The position numbers were made by a program, and so were the translations under genes. Positions 8,507-19,196 of a stretch of DNA of 64,000 bases are shown here, piece by piece (position 1 is the stretch's first letter; each line of letters opens with the position of its first letter). The stretch spans positions 186,001 through 250,000 of the forward strand of contig NZ_PJAQ01000065.1 in assembly GCF_002836775.1 (NCBI RefSeq). The letters run 5' to 3'. The notes beneath the pieces are model-generated. The model searched no databases, was not told the origin of the DNA, and saw only the letters and a list, made by a program, of their open reading frames with translations. The DNA is from Colwellia sp. 12G3 (GTDB lineage: Bacteria; Pseudomonadota; Gammaproteobacteria; Enterobacterales; Alteromonadaceae).

Positions 8507-10111
8507 CTACGCTCTTTTTTGAGCCTGCATTTGGCTATCAAGGTATTCGTCTAACGAGCCTTGGAAATCAACTAATTTTTTATCTTTAATATCAATAATG
8601 CGCGTTGCTAATGATGAAACAAACTCGCGGTCATGACTAACAAAAATTAACGTGCCTTCAAAATCTTTCAACGCATTATTTAATGCATCAATTGCTTCGA
8701 TATCCATGTGGTTAGTTGGTTCATCCATGATTAACACATTAATATCAGCCATCATCAACATACCGAATAACAAGCGATTCTTTTCACCACCTGAACAGTT
8801 ACGTGCTTTTTTATTCGCATCGTCGTCAGTAAATAACATACGACCTAACATACCACGAACACTTAAATCGTTGTGACAAGGTCTACGCCATTGTGACATC
8901 CATTCCATTAGCGTTAGGTCATTATCAAAGAATGAACCGCTATCTTGTGGGCAATAACCTACAGACGCATTTTCAGACCATTTAACAACACCTTCAATGT
9001 GCTCTAATTCGCTCATTAAACAACGTAATAAGGTAGTTTTACCCACGCCGTTTTCGCCGATAATCGCTAACTTAGCACCAGCTTCTAGTAATAAGTTGCC
9101 CTTTTTAAACAATACTTCGCCATCAAAACCATGACTGAGGTTTTCAAGTTCTAACGCTTGACGATGCATTTTTTTACCCGGAGCAAAAGCAATCTTAGGG
9201 GTAATACGACTAGATGATTTAACATCATCAAGTTTAATTTTATCCATTTTCTTAGCACGAGAACTTGCTTGTTTCGCTTTTGAAGCGTTAGCACCAAAAC
9301 GGTTAACAAAGTCTTGTAGTTCAGCGATTTCAGCAACTTTTTTATCATTACCCGCTAATAACTGTTCACGTAATAAACCAGACTGAGCTAAGAAGAACTC
9401 ATAGTTACCTGGGTAAACACGTAATTCACCGTAATCAATATCTGCCATATGCGTACATACAGAGTTAAGGAAATGTCTATCATGCGAAATGATAATCATG
9501 GTGCATTTACGCTTGTTCAATTCACCTTCTAACCAACTGATGGTATGAATATCCAAGTTGTTGGTAGGCTCATCGAGTAACAAAATGTCTGGGTTAGCAA
9601 ACAAAGCTTGGGCAAGTAGAACTCGTAGTTTCCAACCTGGCGCAACTTGCTGCATTGAACCGTAGTGAAAAGACTCTTCAATACCCGCTTCTAATAATAT
9701 TTCGCCCGCACGACTTTCTGCGGTGTAACCGTCCATTTCTGCAAATTGGCTTTCTAAGTCACCAACACGCATACCATCGGCTTCACTCATCTCTGCTTGT
9801 GCGTAAATAGCATCTCTTTCTTGCTTTACTTTCCACAAAGGCATATCGCCCATGATCACAGTATCAATTACATTATGTTGTTCAAAAGCGAACTGATCTT
9901 GGCCCAAAGTACTTACTTTGTTACCTGTACTTACTGATACATTGCCAGAGCTTGGCACTAAATCACCACTAAGTATCTTCATAAATGTTGACTTGCCACA
10001 GCCATTTGCACCAATCAAACCATAGCGGTGACCGTTGCCAAATTTAGCCGAAATGTTTTCAAATAACGGCTCTGCGCCAAATTGCATTGTGATATTACTT
10101 GTTGTGATGAT
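8507..10111 (-). CDS. ybiT: ABC-F family ATPase (YbiT type)
   Basis: This soluble tandem ATP-binding-cassette protein has no membrane segments, as in ABC-F ribosome-associated factors. The first cassette has Walker A 'GANGCGKST' and '[11 protein letters not shown]'; the second has 'GENGVGKTT', signature '[12 protein letters not shown]' and '[11 protein letters not shown]'. A charged linker lies between them. It aligns throughout with E. coli YbiT (about 530 residues). The first ATG (10087) would give 526 residues, but the frame is open further upstream and encodes I-I-T-T-S-N-I-T before that Met, matching the first residues of YbiT. The GGAG at 10121-10124 is 9 bp before an ATC codon at 10111, not near the ATG. 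I therefore place the start at 10111, an unusual codon. Confidence 0.9.
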   Translation of the reverse strand: MITTSNITMQFGAEPLFENISAKFGNGHRYGLIGANGCGKSTFMKILSGDLVPSSGNVSVSTGNKVSTLGQDQFAFEQHNVIDTVIMGDMPLWKVKQERDAIYAQAEMSEADGMRVGDLESQFAEMDGYTAESRAGEILLEAGIEESFHYGSMQQVAPGWKLRVLLAQALFANPDILLLDEPTNNLDIHTISWLEGELNKRKCTMIIISHDRHFLNSVCTHMADIDYGELRVYPGNYEFFLAQSGLLREQLLAGNDKKVAEIAELQDFVNRFGANASKAKQASSRAKKMDKIKLDDVKSSSRITPKIAFAPGKKMHRQALELENLSHGFDGEVLFKKGNLLLEAGAKLAIIGENGVGKTTLLRCLMSELEHIEGVVKWSENASVGYCPQDSGSFFDNDLTLMEWMSQWRRPCHNDLSVRGMLGRMLFTDDDANKKARNCSGGEKNRLLFGMLMMADINVLIMDEPTNHMDIEAIDALNNALKDFEGTLIFVSHDREFVSSLATRIIDIKDKKLVDFQGSLDEYLDSQMQAQKRA

Positions 10112-10908
10112 AAGCCTATACTCCGAGCTAGAATTGTTTCATGGATATTTCAAGGCGCGTAGTATATATGATTTGCCGGTTTAATGATAATGATAATTAG
10201 ATTAATTGTATAAATAATAAACGAGTTGTTGATGACATATTTTGCGGAATTGTCGCGATATTTTATTGCGAGACATAGGCTTATCCCTTTTCGAATAAGT
10301 CTATGTCAGTTGCACTATTACTGATGTGATATCAACTGAATCTATATCAGTAATATGAACAGAAACGCCTTTTGTGTCATTTCATCTGTTGACGCCATAA
10401 CATTCTACATAATGATTATTGATAATAGTGAATATTATAGGGTTCTCGTAGATAGATATGATTAGCTCACTAAGTGCGCTAAGCGGAAGTGATATTTGAA
10501 AATTGTGAGTGTTTATCAAGGTCAATTGAGCACCCGTTAGTTGACTTTAGCATTTTGGTAGCTAACTTGATAATCATTGGCATAGCAGACGTTACAAAAA
10601 GACTAATATAATGATAAAAAACAGTTATAAATTGATAACAATATCAATGATTGCTGAAAGCTCATTGCTGCCGTGGATCTTACATCATTCAATGTTAGTT
10701 GTGAGCCTAACTTAGTCATTCGAAAGACCAAACCCAGATGAAAAGTTTTTGTATTCCCTTAGATAACCTATACCTCTGCCCGTTCTGATTATCATTACTA
10801 AGTAAAAGCGAATGTAGATGGGAATATCACCAATATGAAAAAATAAAAATTAACTTTAGTGCTAAGCTTCTTATAGAATAGAAGCCTAGCTGCGCTGTTA
10901 AAAGATAG
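10112..10908. other. Long intergenic region with one hairpin
   Basis: About 800 bp lies between divergent genes. The only clear structure is an inverted repeat at 10272-10307, arms GACATAGGCTTAT and ATAAGTCTATGTC with a 10-nt loop. No ORF of note and no T tract; a small RNA is possible but unsupported. Confidence 0.45.
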
Positions 10909-11967
10909 ATGGTATTATTTATGTCAAATGAAGACTACAGTATATTTGAATCTGTTATTCATATTACCGAAGAGCGCGATAAAAGATCTCTTGAAAAAGC
11001 ATTAATAGAAACTATTTCTGAATTTATAGATTTTGATGAGCTTATACTTTTACGATTACCAAGAAATTCTAATAGTGAATATTTGGAAGCTGCGGTGTCT
11101 ATTCCAGAGTCTACAGTTGAGAATAAATTGATATTTATTCCACATGAATATGGGGATCAACGTGTACTCTATGATGAAGAGATAGCTTTATGCATTGACA
11201 GTAAAGCAACTATTTCAAGCAAAGAAAATATGGTATTACGTTCATTATTTCCTATTATTGTAAATAATAAAGTGTCTGGTATTTTGGATATCTATGGCTA
11301 TCAAAAAACAGATATCACATTGAAACTCATTAGTGGATTTATTCGAATTTATAGTAACTTTCAAGCTATTATTGATGACAATGAGCATGATACTTTGACT
11401 GGTCTCCTTAACCGTAAAACATTTGATGCTCAACTTTCAGGCTTGCTATCAATTTCACCTTCAAAATCCTCCCCTATAAAAACTAAAGTAAAAGAATGTC
11501 GCTCAGCAAAAGTTAACTCACATCATTGGATTGGCATTTTAGATATAGATTTCTTCAAAAATATTAATGACAAATATGGACATGTATATGGCGATGAAGT
11601 TTTATTATTATTTGCAGGATTGATGAAAAAATCATTTAGAAGTAATGATTTCTTATTTCGATACGGTGGAGAAGAATTTGTTGTTGTTTTAACATCCGTT
11701 TCTGATTCAGATGCTTTGAAAATATTTGAGCGTTTTAGATGTCAATTAGAAGCCTTTAATTTCCCACAAGTAGGAAAAGTAACTGTTAGTGCTGGTATTT
11801 TAAAAATTGCGATAGAAGAGCATCTTACAACAATAATGGAACGTGCTGATAAAGCACTTTATTATTCAAAGGAGCATGGTCGCAATCAAGTACGAGATTA
11901 CAATAAATTAATAGAAAAAGGTTTATTAACGAATCAGTCTGTTGAAAGTGATATTGAGTTATTTTAA
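10909..11967 (+). CDS. GGDEF diguanylate cyclase with N-terminal sensor region
   Basis: This 352-residue soluble protein makes c-di-GMP from GTP. Residues 1-155 form a GAF-like sensor region with no clear binding motif. The GGDEF domain (about 160-335) has 'DTLTGLLNRKTF' at its start, a metal-binding 'DIDFFKNINDKYGH' stretch and active site RYGGEEF at residues 251-257. An RxxD inhibitory site (RSND) sits five residues before the GGEEF, so product feedback is expected. ATG at 10909 or at 10921 could be the start; neither has a strong Shine-Dalgarno site. It is monocistronic. Confidence 0.92.
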   Translation: MVLFMSNEDYSIFESVIHITEERDKRSLEKALIETISEFIDFDELILLRLPRNSNSEYLEAAVSIPESTVENKLIFIPHEYGDQRVLYDEEIALCIDSKATISSKENMVLRSLFPIIVNNKVSGILDIYGYQKTDITLKLISGFIRIYSNFQAIIDDNEHDTLTGLLNRKTFDAQLSGLLSISPSKSSPIKTKVKECRSAKVNSHHWIGILDIDFFKNINDKYGHVYGDEVLLLFAGLMKKSFRSNDFLFRYGGEEFVVVLTSVSDSDALKIFERFRCQLEAFNFPQVGKVTVSAGILKIAIEEHLTTIMERADKALYYSKEHGRNQVRDYNKLIEKGLLTNQSVESDIELF

Positions 11968-12710
11968 ATGTTCAAGTCCTAAACAATTAAACTGAAAAAA
12001 TTTGTTTATACAATTGAGTGTCAAAGTAATTTATACAGTAATCCCCAAATACTCATCTACTGGGAACGTCCGCTGTCAGGAAACTGCTAGCGTAATGTAG
12101 TTGCTTATTCATGTTCGCTCTAGATCAAAACATACAAAATATTTCAATATAAATTATAAAATCCTAAGGTCAGTAAAGTGGCATTAGTGTGGCATTAGAT
12201 AATGACTTTACCGACCATGATGATGTTCTGCTGACAAGGTCTTCTTGGCGCAAAGGGGCACGAAGCGCCATAGAAATCATGAACACTTTGTGCGAATAGG
12301 ATACGTTTATGGATAATTTTCTAACGACAGATCATCCGACAGAAACTAAACCGTTCGCGCGGTAAGCATCAATGATTATCTTATGATTTCTGGTCGCTAT
12401 ATACATGCAGATTTAATAGAAGAAAGTCTCGTTCTAGAGGATTATTATTTTATCGATTACTCGAATAATCAGTAGCAACTAAACCGCTCACTTACAAAAA
12501 GATTAAGAACAGGTAAACACAACATCAGGGGTTGCTCTAAATGGATATTCCTTGCTAATAAACAGTAGTTAACTACTGCCCCCTAATCTAACCCGACAAA
12601 AAATTATTTTATTATTTGATTTCACAAGTTTAAGGTGTATGTTTAAATAAAAACAAATAATTCAAAAACATAAAACATAAATATTGCCATTGGCTTGAGG
12701 AAAATTATTA
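11968..12710. other. Intergenic region with possible decayed coding remnants
   Basis: A 743-bp spacer. Two tiny frames occur: 12309-12365 (18 codons, MDNFLTTDHPTETKPFAR) and 12383-12475 (30 codons, MISGRYIHADLIEESLVLED and on). Their codon content looks protein-like but neither has a good ribosome site, and I cannot assign them. They may be the remains of one frame-shifted gene. Confidence 0.3.
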
Positions 12711-15700
12711 ATGCAAATATCTATGTTTAATAGATTCCTTGTGATTTTTTTAGCAACACTCACTGCAATAATACTTAATTACCTTCCTGTACCCTTATTT
12801 ACAGGGGCCGAGTTAGTTTTTGGTAACATTATTGCTGTCGCTATTACGCTTTTGTTCGGCCTTAGAGCGGGACTTTTTTGTACACTATTAAGTAGTTGGG
12901 TTACCTTTCTAAGTTGGACAAACTTTATCGCAATCACGCCTTTTGCTATAGAAGTATTTGTTATTCACTTTGCTGTTAAGAAAAATAAAAATCCTTTTAT
13001 TTTAGGCATATTATATTGGTTAACGCTGGGTTGGCTAATCGCTGCAGTTCAATTAGCTATTTTCACAAACTATTTAGAAATAACCAAAGTTGCCATTACA
13101 TTAAAGTACCTTTTAAACGGTATAATAAATATAATGTTTGGCTATTTACTCGCTTTTTTATTCACAAGGTACAAAACAACAAAATGGCGAGAAAAATTTA
13201 AAATTCATCGTTTTATTTCTTTCACTGTTTCTGTTCTTTTAACGACCGCAATATTCACACATTCATTTTTTTGGCTTAAAAACATACAAGCAGAGAAGTT
13301 AGAGCAGCTAAACATTTCACTCTTATTAGAAGCTAAGATGACGGCAAAAGAGTTAAATCATCATATTAACAATCATGTTGATGTGCTTACTTTAGCGTCG
13401 AAACTAAATCATAATCAGCGTAATGCACAAACTTGGCAAAACGCTCTTGCCGATATACGTAATACTTACCCAAGTATATTAACGATGCTCGTTACTGAAA
13501 AGTCCGGCAATATTATTGCTACAGCGCCTAGTACCTTAATCGATAAAATAAAGTTACCTGGTAATGACTTTGTTAATGTTAATACCCGACCTTATTTTAT
13601 ACATAGCAAAAAAACCATGCAGCCATTTGTTTCTGATGTTTTTCAAGGTAGAGGTTTTGGTAATGCCCCCATAATTGCTATTTCGGTTCCTATTTCTGAT
13701 GACAGAGGTTTTGTAGGTATTGTGGAAGCATCTTTAGATTTAAAGAAAATGAAAAGTCTAGATATAAAGTCATTAAGTAATGAGCAAAGTTTACTCATTT
13801 TTGATGAAAACAAAAAAGTAATTTACAGTTCTGAACACCTTCCTTATAGCTTTTTACAGGTACTCGACAATCTTCCTGTTAGTAAATACATAACTAACCC
13901 CGAGTCTTATTATTATATGGATTCATCGGGTGAATATCGCATTGGTATGTCTCAAAAGATTACCGGGCTGAATTGGACTGTATTTGTCTCTGTGCCTAGA
14001 GTTCTTTACGAAGATCAAATTGTTGAAAATGTTTATTTCTCAACTAAGTTATTTATTATTTTTTTGATTATTAGTGTTTTTATCACCACGAGGTTTGCTA
14101 AATTACTTAGCCGACCTATTGAAGATCTTAATGAACACCTCTTGCATGTGAATAAAACAGGTGATTTCAAAAAGCTTAATTTAAATATTAAGCCTTCAAT
14201 ATTTATTGAATTAAACAGTATGTCGACAATCATTGAAGATTTTTCACATCGATTAAATGACACATTATCTTCATTAGATAAAGCGAGAGAAAATACAGAG
14301 GAAGCAAATGCAGAACTTGCCTTAGTTAATACTAGTTTAGAAATAATTATCAAAGAAAAAACACAAAACTTACAAGACGCATTAATAGATGCAAACAATG
14401 CTAACAAGGCTAAATCTGAATTCTTAGCAACCATGAGCCATGAGATCAGAACACCACTTAATGGCGTTTTGGGGATGCTTGAATTGCTTTCTACTTCTGA
14501 TGTTTCATTTGAACATTTAGAAAAAATAAATATCGCGCAATCAAGCGCTAAAATATTACTCAGCCTCTTAAATGATATTTTAGATTTTTCAAAAATCGAA
14601 GCCGGTAAGTTAGAAGTTGAATCCATTGAGTTTAATCTTTTAGAGCTATTAAGTGATGTTGTTATATCGCATGCCCTTTCAGCTGAAAGTAAAAATTTAC
14701 AACTATTTCTAGACACCGAAAAGGTAGATCATATCTATGTAATTTGTGACCCAACAAGATTAAAACAAATATTAACCAACCTTATTGGTAACTCAATAAA
14801 ATTTACACAAGAAGGACAAATAACAGTTACCTGTAAAACAATTCAAGTAAACAACCAGATACAATTGGTGACATCGGTACAAGACACCGGAATTGGTATT
14901 GCAGCGAATAAGCTAGAAACGCTATTTACTCCTTTTATTCAGGCCGACTCATCAACTACACGAAAATTTGGCGGAAGTGGACTTGGGTTAACAATTTCAA
15001 AGCAACTTTGTAAACTAATGTCTGGCGATATAATTGCAACAAGCGAGTTAGGAAAATCCACAACATTTATCGCCACAGTGTTAGCTAAACCTGCAGAAAC
15101 AAAAGCAAAGTGCTCATCATTGAGTTCTGAATTTGATGAGGCCATATTAATATCCTCTGAATCATCAGCTATTGTTGAAAACTTATTAAAACGTTTGGAT
15201 ATTCAAAGTAGAACGATCTATTTAAGTGACTTTCAACAAGTAACTATGCAGCTTGAAGAAGAAAAAACACGGCCTAAAAAACAAAGCAACAAACCCAAAA
15301 TAATCATCATAGATGAAGATTACTATAGCGAAGACTTACTGGAATTAGCGAAACAATTGAAAGCGATGAAACATCATATTTTATGGTTGTCAGCTTTATC
15401 AACAAGCCTTGAAGATACATTAAAAACGAACTCATTTACGCTGTGTAGAAAACCAATTACCCCTATAAATTTTTATAACATATTGGAAAGATTAGCTCAC
15501 GGTATTAAAAAGGTACCTAAAATTGCTGAGACAGTAAATATTCCAACCGATTTATATGCGCTTATTGTAGAAGATAACCGTATTAATCAAAAAGTTGCAT
15601 CAAAGATGTTATCAGCACTTAATATTCCTTCGGACATTGCAAATAATGGTATTGAAGCTTTAGACATATTAAAAAATAATCCTTCAAAATACAATGTTGT

Positions 15701-15920
15701 ATTAATGGATTGTCAGATGCCCGAAATGGATGGTTTTGAGGCAACAAAAAATATTAGAGCCGGTAATGCTGGGAGCACTGTAAAAAACATTCATATTATT
15801 GCGCTTACAGCCAATGCAATAAAAGGTGATAAAGATAGGTGTATTGAAAGCGGCATGAATGATTATTTACTTAAGCCACTGGCTCTTAACAATTTAAAAG
15901 AAGCATTGAAAAAGCGATAA
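12711..15920 (+). CDS. Hybrid sensor histidine kinase with two receiver-like domains
   Basis: This 1069-residue inner-membrane kinase has a MASE-like N-terminal block of about five membrane helices (residues 1-155), a further helix near 170, and a periplasmic Cache-type sensor (about 195-440) with 'NVNTRPYFIHSKKTMQPFVSDVFQG'. Then come a helix, a HAMP-like region and a coiled coil (to 560). HisKA 'MSHEIRTPLNG' puts the phospho-acceptor His near residue 576. HATPase boxes follow: 'NLIGNSIKFT', 'QDTGIGI', 'GGSGLGLTIS'. Residues 800-930 look like a degenerate receiver ('IIIIDEDYY', no clear phospho-Asp). The final receiver (about 945-1065) is intact, with 'VLMDCQMPEMDGFEAT' and a conserved Lys. 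No partner regulator is adjacent. Confidence 0.93.
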   Translation: MQISMFNRFLVIFLATLTAIILNYLPVPLFTGAELVFGNIIAVAITLLFGLRAGLFCTLLSSWVTFLSWTNFIAITPFAIEVFVIHFAVKKNKNPFILGILYWLTLGWLIAAVQLAIFTNYLEITKVAITLKYLLNGIINIMFGYLLAFLFTRYKTTKWREKFKIHRFISFTVSVLLTTAIFTHSFFWLKNIQAEKLEQLNISLLLEAKMTAKELNHHINNHVDVLTLASKLNHNQRNAQTWQNALADIRNTYPSILTMLVTEKSGNIIATAPSTLIDKIKLPGNDFVNVNTRPYFIHSKKTMQPFVSDVFQGRGFGNAPIIAISVPISDDRGFVGIVEASLDLKKMKSLDIKSLSNEQSLLIFDENKKVIYSSEHLPYSFLQVLDNLPVSKYITNPESYYYMDSSGEYRIGMSQKITGLNWTVFVSVPRVLYEDQIVENVYFSTKLFIIFLIISVFITTRFAKLLSRPIEDLNEHLLHVNKTGDFKKLNLNIKPSIFIELNSMSTIIEDFSHRLNDTLSSLDKARENTEEANAELALVNTSLEIIIKEKTQNLQDALIDANNANKAKSEFLATMSHEIRTPLNGVLGMLELLSTSDVSFEHLEKINIAQSSAKILLSLLNDILDFSKIEAGKLEVESIEFNLLELLSDVVISHALSAESKNLQLFLDTEKVDHIYVICDPTRLKQILTNLIGNSIKFTQEGQITVTCKTIQVNNQIQLVTSVQDTGIGIAANKLETLFTPFIQADSSTTRKFGGSGLGLTISKQLCKLMSGDIIATSELGKSTTFIATVLAKPAETKAKCSSLSSEFDEAILISSESSAIVENLLKRLDIQSRTIYLSDFQQVTMQLEEEKTRPKKQSNKPKIIIIDEDYYSEDLLELAKQLKAMKHHILWLSALSTSLEDTLKTNSFTLCRKPITPINFYNILERLAHGIKKVPKIAETVNIPTDLYALIVEDNRINQKVASKMLSALNIPSDIANNGIEALDILKNNPSKYNVVLMDCQMPEMDGFEATKNIRAGNAGSTVKNIHIIALTANAIKGDKDRCIESGMNDYLLKPLALNNLKEALKKR

Positions 15921-16047
15921 ACATTAAATTTAGGTCAGCAATATGGCATAAGTGAATATCAGGACATTACATAATACTAATGATAAAACCTAAAATACAT
16001 ACAGAAATTGAAATGGCTTTAGTAACTAATATAACCCTTTATATTTT

Positions 16048-16992
16048 TTACAAACTACCGTAACTTATCGCTTCTAATGTACTTTTCTCGTCTTGCAGAG
16101 TTTCTTCTTTAAGCCAAGTAGTAAAAACATTAACCCGCTCTTTTTTCGCTGAATTAGGATCAAAAACAAAATATCGTTTAAAAGAAATGGGATGTTTGAT
16201 ATTAAACGGGATAACCAACTGTCCTGTAATCACATATTGAGAGAAAAGCGCTTGTGATGCCAAAGTAAAACCATGGCCACTCAGTACTGCACTTAACGCC
16301 AGATCTCCAGTGCTAACCTCTGTCCATTTTTTATGGCTTCGATAGTTTTCAACACCCGCAGCCTTAAACCACGTAGGCCAGTCAATACTACCTTGGTTTT
16401 CTAAGCTAACTAACCAGCACTGCAAAACATCCTGTGGCTCTTTAAAGTTATATTCTTTCAACAATTGTGGTGAACAAGCGGGGTAAACATGATCTTCAGC
16501 AATAAATTCATAGGTCATTTCATCACTGGTATCGACTTCTTTATTGGTAATAAAACGAATAGCTAAATCGATATGACCTTGGCGAAGATCTTCAAGACCA
16601 TTTGAAGAAACAACTTTTATTTTGATTTCAGGATGTTTAATTGAAAACTTATACAACCTAGGCATAAGCCATAAAGAAGTAAATGCTTGGGTGGAGGTGA
16701 TGGTTAGGCTTCCAGCAATGTCTTCTGTTTGAATACTATTAAACCCTTTTAAAAGTGTATCAAACGCTGTATGAGTTGCCATATATAGCTTTTCACCACT
16801 TTCGGTTAATTCCATTTTTCTACCGTTACGCATAAACAATCTGCTGCCCATAGCAGCTTCTAACTGTCTCATTTGTTGGCTGACGGCCGCTTGTGTAACA
16901 AACAATTCTTTCGCTGCTTTACTGTAACTTTGATGACGAGCTGCACTTTCAAAACTTCGTAAATTATTTAGCTGTTTTAATCTTTTATCCAC
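16048..16992 (-). CDS. LysR family regulator, GcvA-like
   Basis: This 314-residue protein has an N-terminal winged HTH ('LRSFESAARHQSYSKAAKELFVTQAAVSQQMRQLE', residues 12-47) and a C-terminal effector domain. 'SLTITSTQAFTSLWLMPRLYKF' and 'DLAIRF' place it in the GcvA/AmpR branch. It is divergent from the small ORF and M20 dipeptidase gene, which are plausible targets, but the ligand is unknown. The last residues extend slightly beyond the usual family end. Confidence 0.9.
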   Translation of the reverse strand: MDKRLKQLNNLRSFESAARHQSYSKAAKELFVTQAAVSQQMRQLEAAMGSRLFMRNGRKMELTESGEKLYMATHTAFDTLLKGFNSIQTEDIAGSLTITSTQAFTSLWLMPRLYKFSIKHPEIKIKVVSSNGLEDLRQGHIDLAIRFITNKEVDTSDEMTYEFIAEDHVYPACSPQLLKEYNFKEPQDVLQCWLVSLENQGSIDWPTWFKAAGVENYRSHKKWTEVSTGDLALSAVLSGHGFTLASQALFSQYVITGQLVIPFNIKHPISFKRYFVFDPNSAKKERVNVFTTWLKEETLQDEKSTLEAISYGSL

Positions 16993-17125
16993 TTTAACTT
17001 TCCTTTAATCAAATTCAACCCTAACATGCATAAGCTGAGCTAATGGGGCGGTTAAATTCTTATTGTTGGTTTCATCTCGATTTTATAGGCAATATACCTC
17101 CAAGCAATATAAAGAGGTAAATAAG

Positions 17126-17287
17126 ATGAACATAACAATAGCCACACAAACCAATAAAACAGAGAGCAAACAAGTAAAACTAGAAAATTGCTGTAAAAAT
17201 ATAGCTAACTCTCTAAGTACTTTCAACCTAATGCTTGCTAATATCTCAAATAAGCTAGGGTTATCAAAAGCCATTTATCAAAAATAA
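17126..17287 (+). CDS. Small hypothetical protein (53 aa)
   Basis: An ATG at 17126 follows an AGAGG site with 8-bp spacing, so I prefer it over the upstream in-frame start at 17063. The product starts MNITIATQTNKTESKQVKLE and is hydrophilic, with a helix-prone C-terminal half. I do not recognise a family. It sits 65 bp before the M20 dipeptidase gene in the same direction and could be its leader gene. Confidence 0.45.
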   Translation: MNITIATQTNKTESKQVKLENCCKNIANSLSTFNLMLANISNKLGLSKAIYQK

Positions 17288-17352
17288 TAGCAATATAAAA
17301 TCACAGAAAAAATTTTCGTTGTAAACGTAAATAAAATAATAGGAATATGCTC

Positions 17353-18861
17353 ATGCCAAAATCTAACTATTTGATGTATCTACTGGTCTCTTGTGCGGTA
17401 TTACTGCCCATGCAAACATTTGCTGGTGTTAGTGACGTTGCCACCAAGGCTGCACAATATGCTAAATCAACATATCAAAGTGAAATGCTCGAAAGCTTGC
17501 GTCAATTAATGACGTTTAATACCGTAGCAGTAGAAGGTTTAAACTCTCCAGATAATCCTGAACATCAAAAATTTAAAGCTGAGCTTGCCAAACAAGCAAA
17601 AAGTTTAGGCTTCGATTATACAGATTATGGTTATGTGGTGGTTATCGGCTTAGGTGATAACAAAGAACGTGTCGGTATGATCACACATGGAGATATCCAA
17701 CCTTTTAATCCAAGTAAATGGGCACAATCGCCTTTAATGCTTGATCAAACCTCTGAGCCAGGAAAACTTATTGGTAGAGGTACAGAAGATGATAAAGGGC
17801 CAATAAGTAATGCTCTATACGCAATGAAATCAATCAAAGATTTAAAAATAAAGCTAAATAAGCGTATCGAATTATATGTTTACATGGCTGAAGAGTCAGA
17901 TTGGGAGCCATTGCGTCAACATATCAAACTGCACTCTCTACCACAGGTCAACATCACCCTTGATTCTGAATACCCGGTAGTAACGGCAGAAAAAGGTTAT
18001 GGCACTATAAGCATGACTTTTCCTAAAATAAACTACACATCGAGTCAATCCTATATCAGTGAATTTACCGGTGGCTTTTTTGGTAGTCAAATTCCAGAAG
18101 ATGCTCATGCAAGCATTGAGAATGCCAATGAAGAATTGCTGAGTAAAATAAAGCAAAGAGCTAAGTCTCACCAAGGAATGAGTTATCGCTACCAATGGCA
18201 AGATGAACGTTTAAGCATTAGCGCACTGGGTAAATCTGCTCATTCTTCAAAACCTGAATATGGCGTAAATGCTATTACTCATTTAGCTGACTTATTAGCG
18301 GTAAATCATTGGCCAAACAATGCTAGCGGTGCATTGGTTAATTTTCTAAATGATAACCTTGGCTTAGGTTTATATGGTAAGAAATTTGGTGATATCGCTT
18401 ATAGCGATGATTTTATGGGACCAATGTCGGTTCAACCGACCGTGCTTAAAGCTACAGCTAAAGGTATACAGTTAAATATCAATATCCGCCGACCGAGCGG
18501 TAAAACCACCAAGCAACTGGAAGGTGAAATAAACGCAACCTTAGTTACATGGCAACAAAAAAACCAAGTTAAACTTGAAGATGTTAGCAATGAAATCAAT
18601 GAACCTTTTGTGCAAACAAATGCGCCACAAATAGAGACCTTACTCGACGTATTCTCATTTTACACCAACATAGTTGATGCAAAACCTATCTCTATTGGTG
18701 GCGGTACTAATTCAAGACTTTTCCCTAATGCAGTCAGTTTTGGTCCTTCAATGCCTGGAACTCAATACACAGGGCATTCAGAGCATGAATTTATTACCAT
18801 GGAACAGTTTGAATTAAACCTGAAAATGTACACTGCGGTACTGATTGAGTTAGCAAAATAA
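17353..18861 (+). CDS. Exported M20 family dipeptidase
   Basis: This metallopeptidase is 502 residues long from the ATG at 17353. That start is 8 bp after AGGA; the in-frame ATG at 17347 is only 2 bp after it. The signal peptide ends TFA-G near residue 24, so the enzyme is periplasmic or secreted. M20 zinc ligands and base are visible: His112 in 'THGDIQPF', Asp147 in 'GRGTEDDKGP', Glu180/181 in 'MAEESDW', Asp in 'LDSEYP', and a C-terminal His in 'GHSEHEF'. The long lid/dimer insert (about 200-350) matches the PepV/Sapep dipeptidase branch. It likely feeds on peptides in the periplasm. A hairpin follows. Confidence 0.9.
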   Translation: MPKSNYLMYLLVSCAVLLPMQTFAGVSDVATKAAQYAKSTYQSEMLESLRQLMTFNTVAVEGLNSPDNPEHQKFKAELAKQAKSLGFDYTDYGYVVVIGLGDNKERVGMITHGDIQPFNPSKWAQSPLMLDQTSEPGKLIGRGTEDDKGPISNALYAMKSIKDLKIKLNKRIELYVYMAEESDWEPLRQHIKLHSLPQVNITLDSEYPVVTAEKGYGTISMTFPKINYTSSQSYISEFTGGFFGSQIPEDAHASIENANEELLSKIKQRAKSHQGMSYRYQWQDERLSISALGKSAHSSKPEYGVNAITHLADLLAVNHWPNNASGALVNFLNDNLGLGLYGKKFGDIAYSDDFMGPMSVQPTVLKATAKGIQLNINIRRPSGKTTKQLEGEINATLVTWQQKNQVKLEDVSNEINEPFVQTNAPQIETLLDVFSFYTNIVDAKPISIGGGTNSRLFPNAVSFGPSMPGTQYTGHSEHEFITMEQFELNLKMYTAVLIELAK

Positions 18862-18884
18862 ATCCCTCCCTACAAAGTTAAAAT

Positions 18885-18917
18885 AGAACAGAATAAGAAA
18901 CGAGCTTATTCTGTTCT
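18885..18917 (+). terminator. Hairpin after the M20 dipeptidase gene
   Basis: Perfect 13-bp arms AGAACAGAATAAG / CTTATTCTGTTCT with a 7-nt loop lie 24 bp past the stop. No T run follows. A second, wider inverted repeat (GTTGAGTTGA / TCAACTCAAC) lies directly downstream. Confidence 0.55.
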
Positions 18918-19196
18918 AACCCGTTGAGTTGAGAGTAATAATGCGATAAATATCTAACGGTCAACTCAACTTAAAACAGATAAATGCGAAATCACTTATA
19001 AAAACTCAACAAAAAAATTACACGTAGATTAAGTTTTCCGTGCTATTTTAGCGGAAAATTAAATCCATACGTGCATTTAAGAAAAAATAAAGCCAATAAT
19101 TTGCTAATAATCATTGACGAAAATGATGGTAACAATATCTATTAAAATGAACTTTGGGTGCTTTGGTTAAAGTGTTTAACTTTACTTGGAAAATTA

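Noticed and set aside
14033-14716. 227-codon minus-strand ORF
   Set aside because: Antisense to the coiled-coil/HisKA region of the hybrid kinase; composition is a shadow of that gene and there is no family similarity.
18923-18971. GTTGAGTTGA / TCAACTCAAC inverted repeat as a separate operator
   Set aside because: It directly follows the terminator-like hairpin and may be part of the same 3' structure; not enough evidence for a regulatory role.
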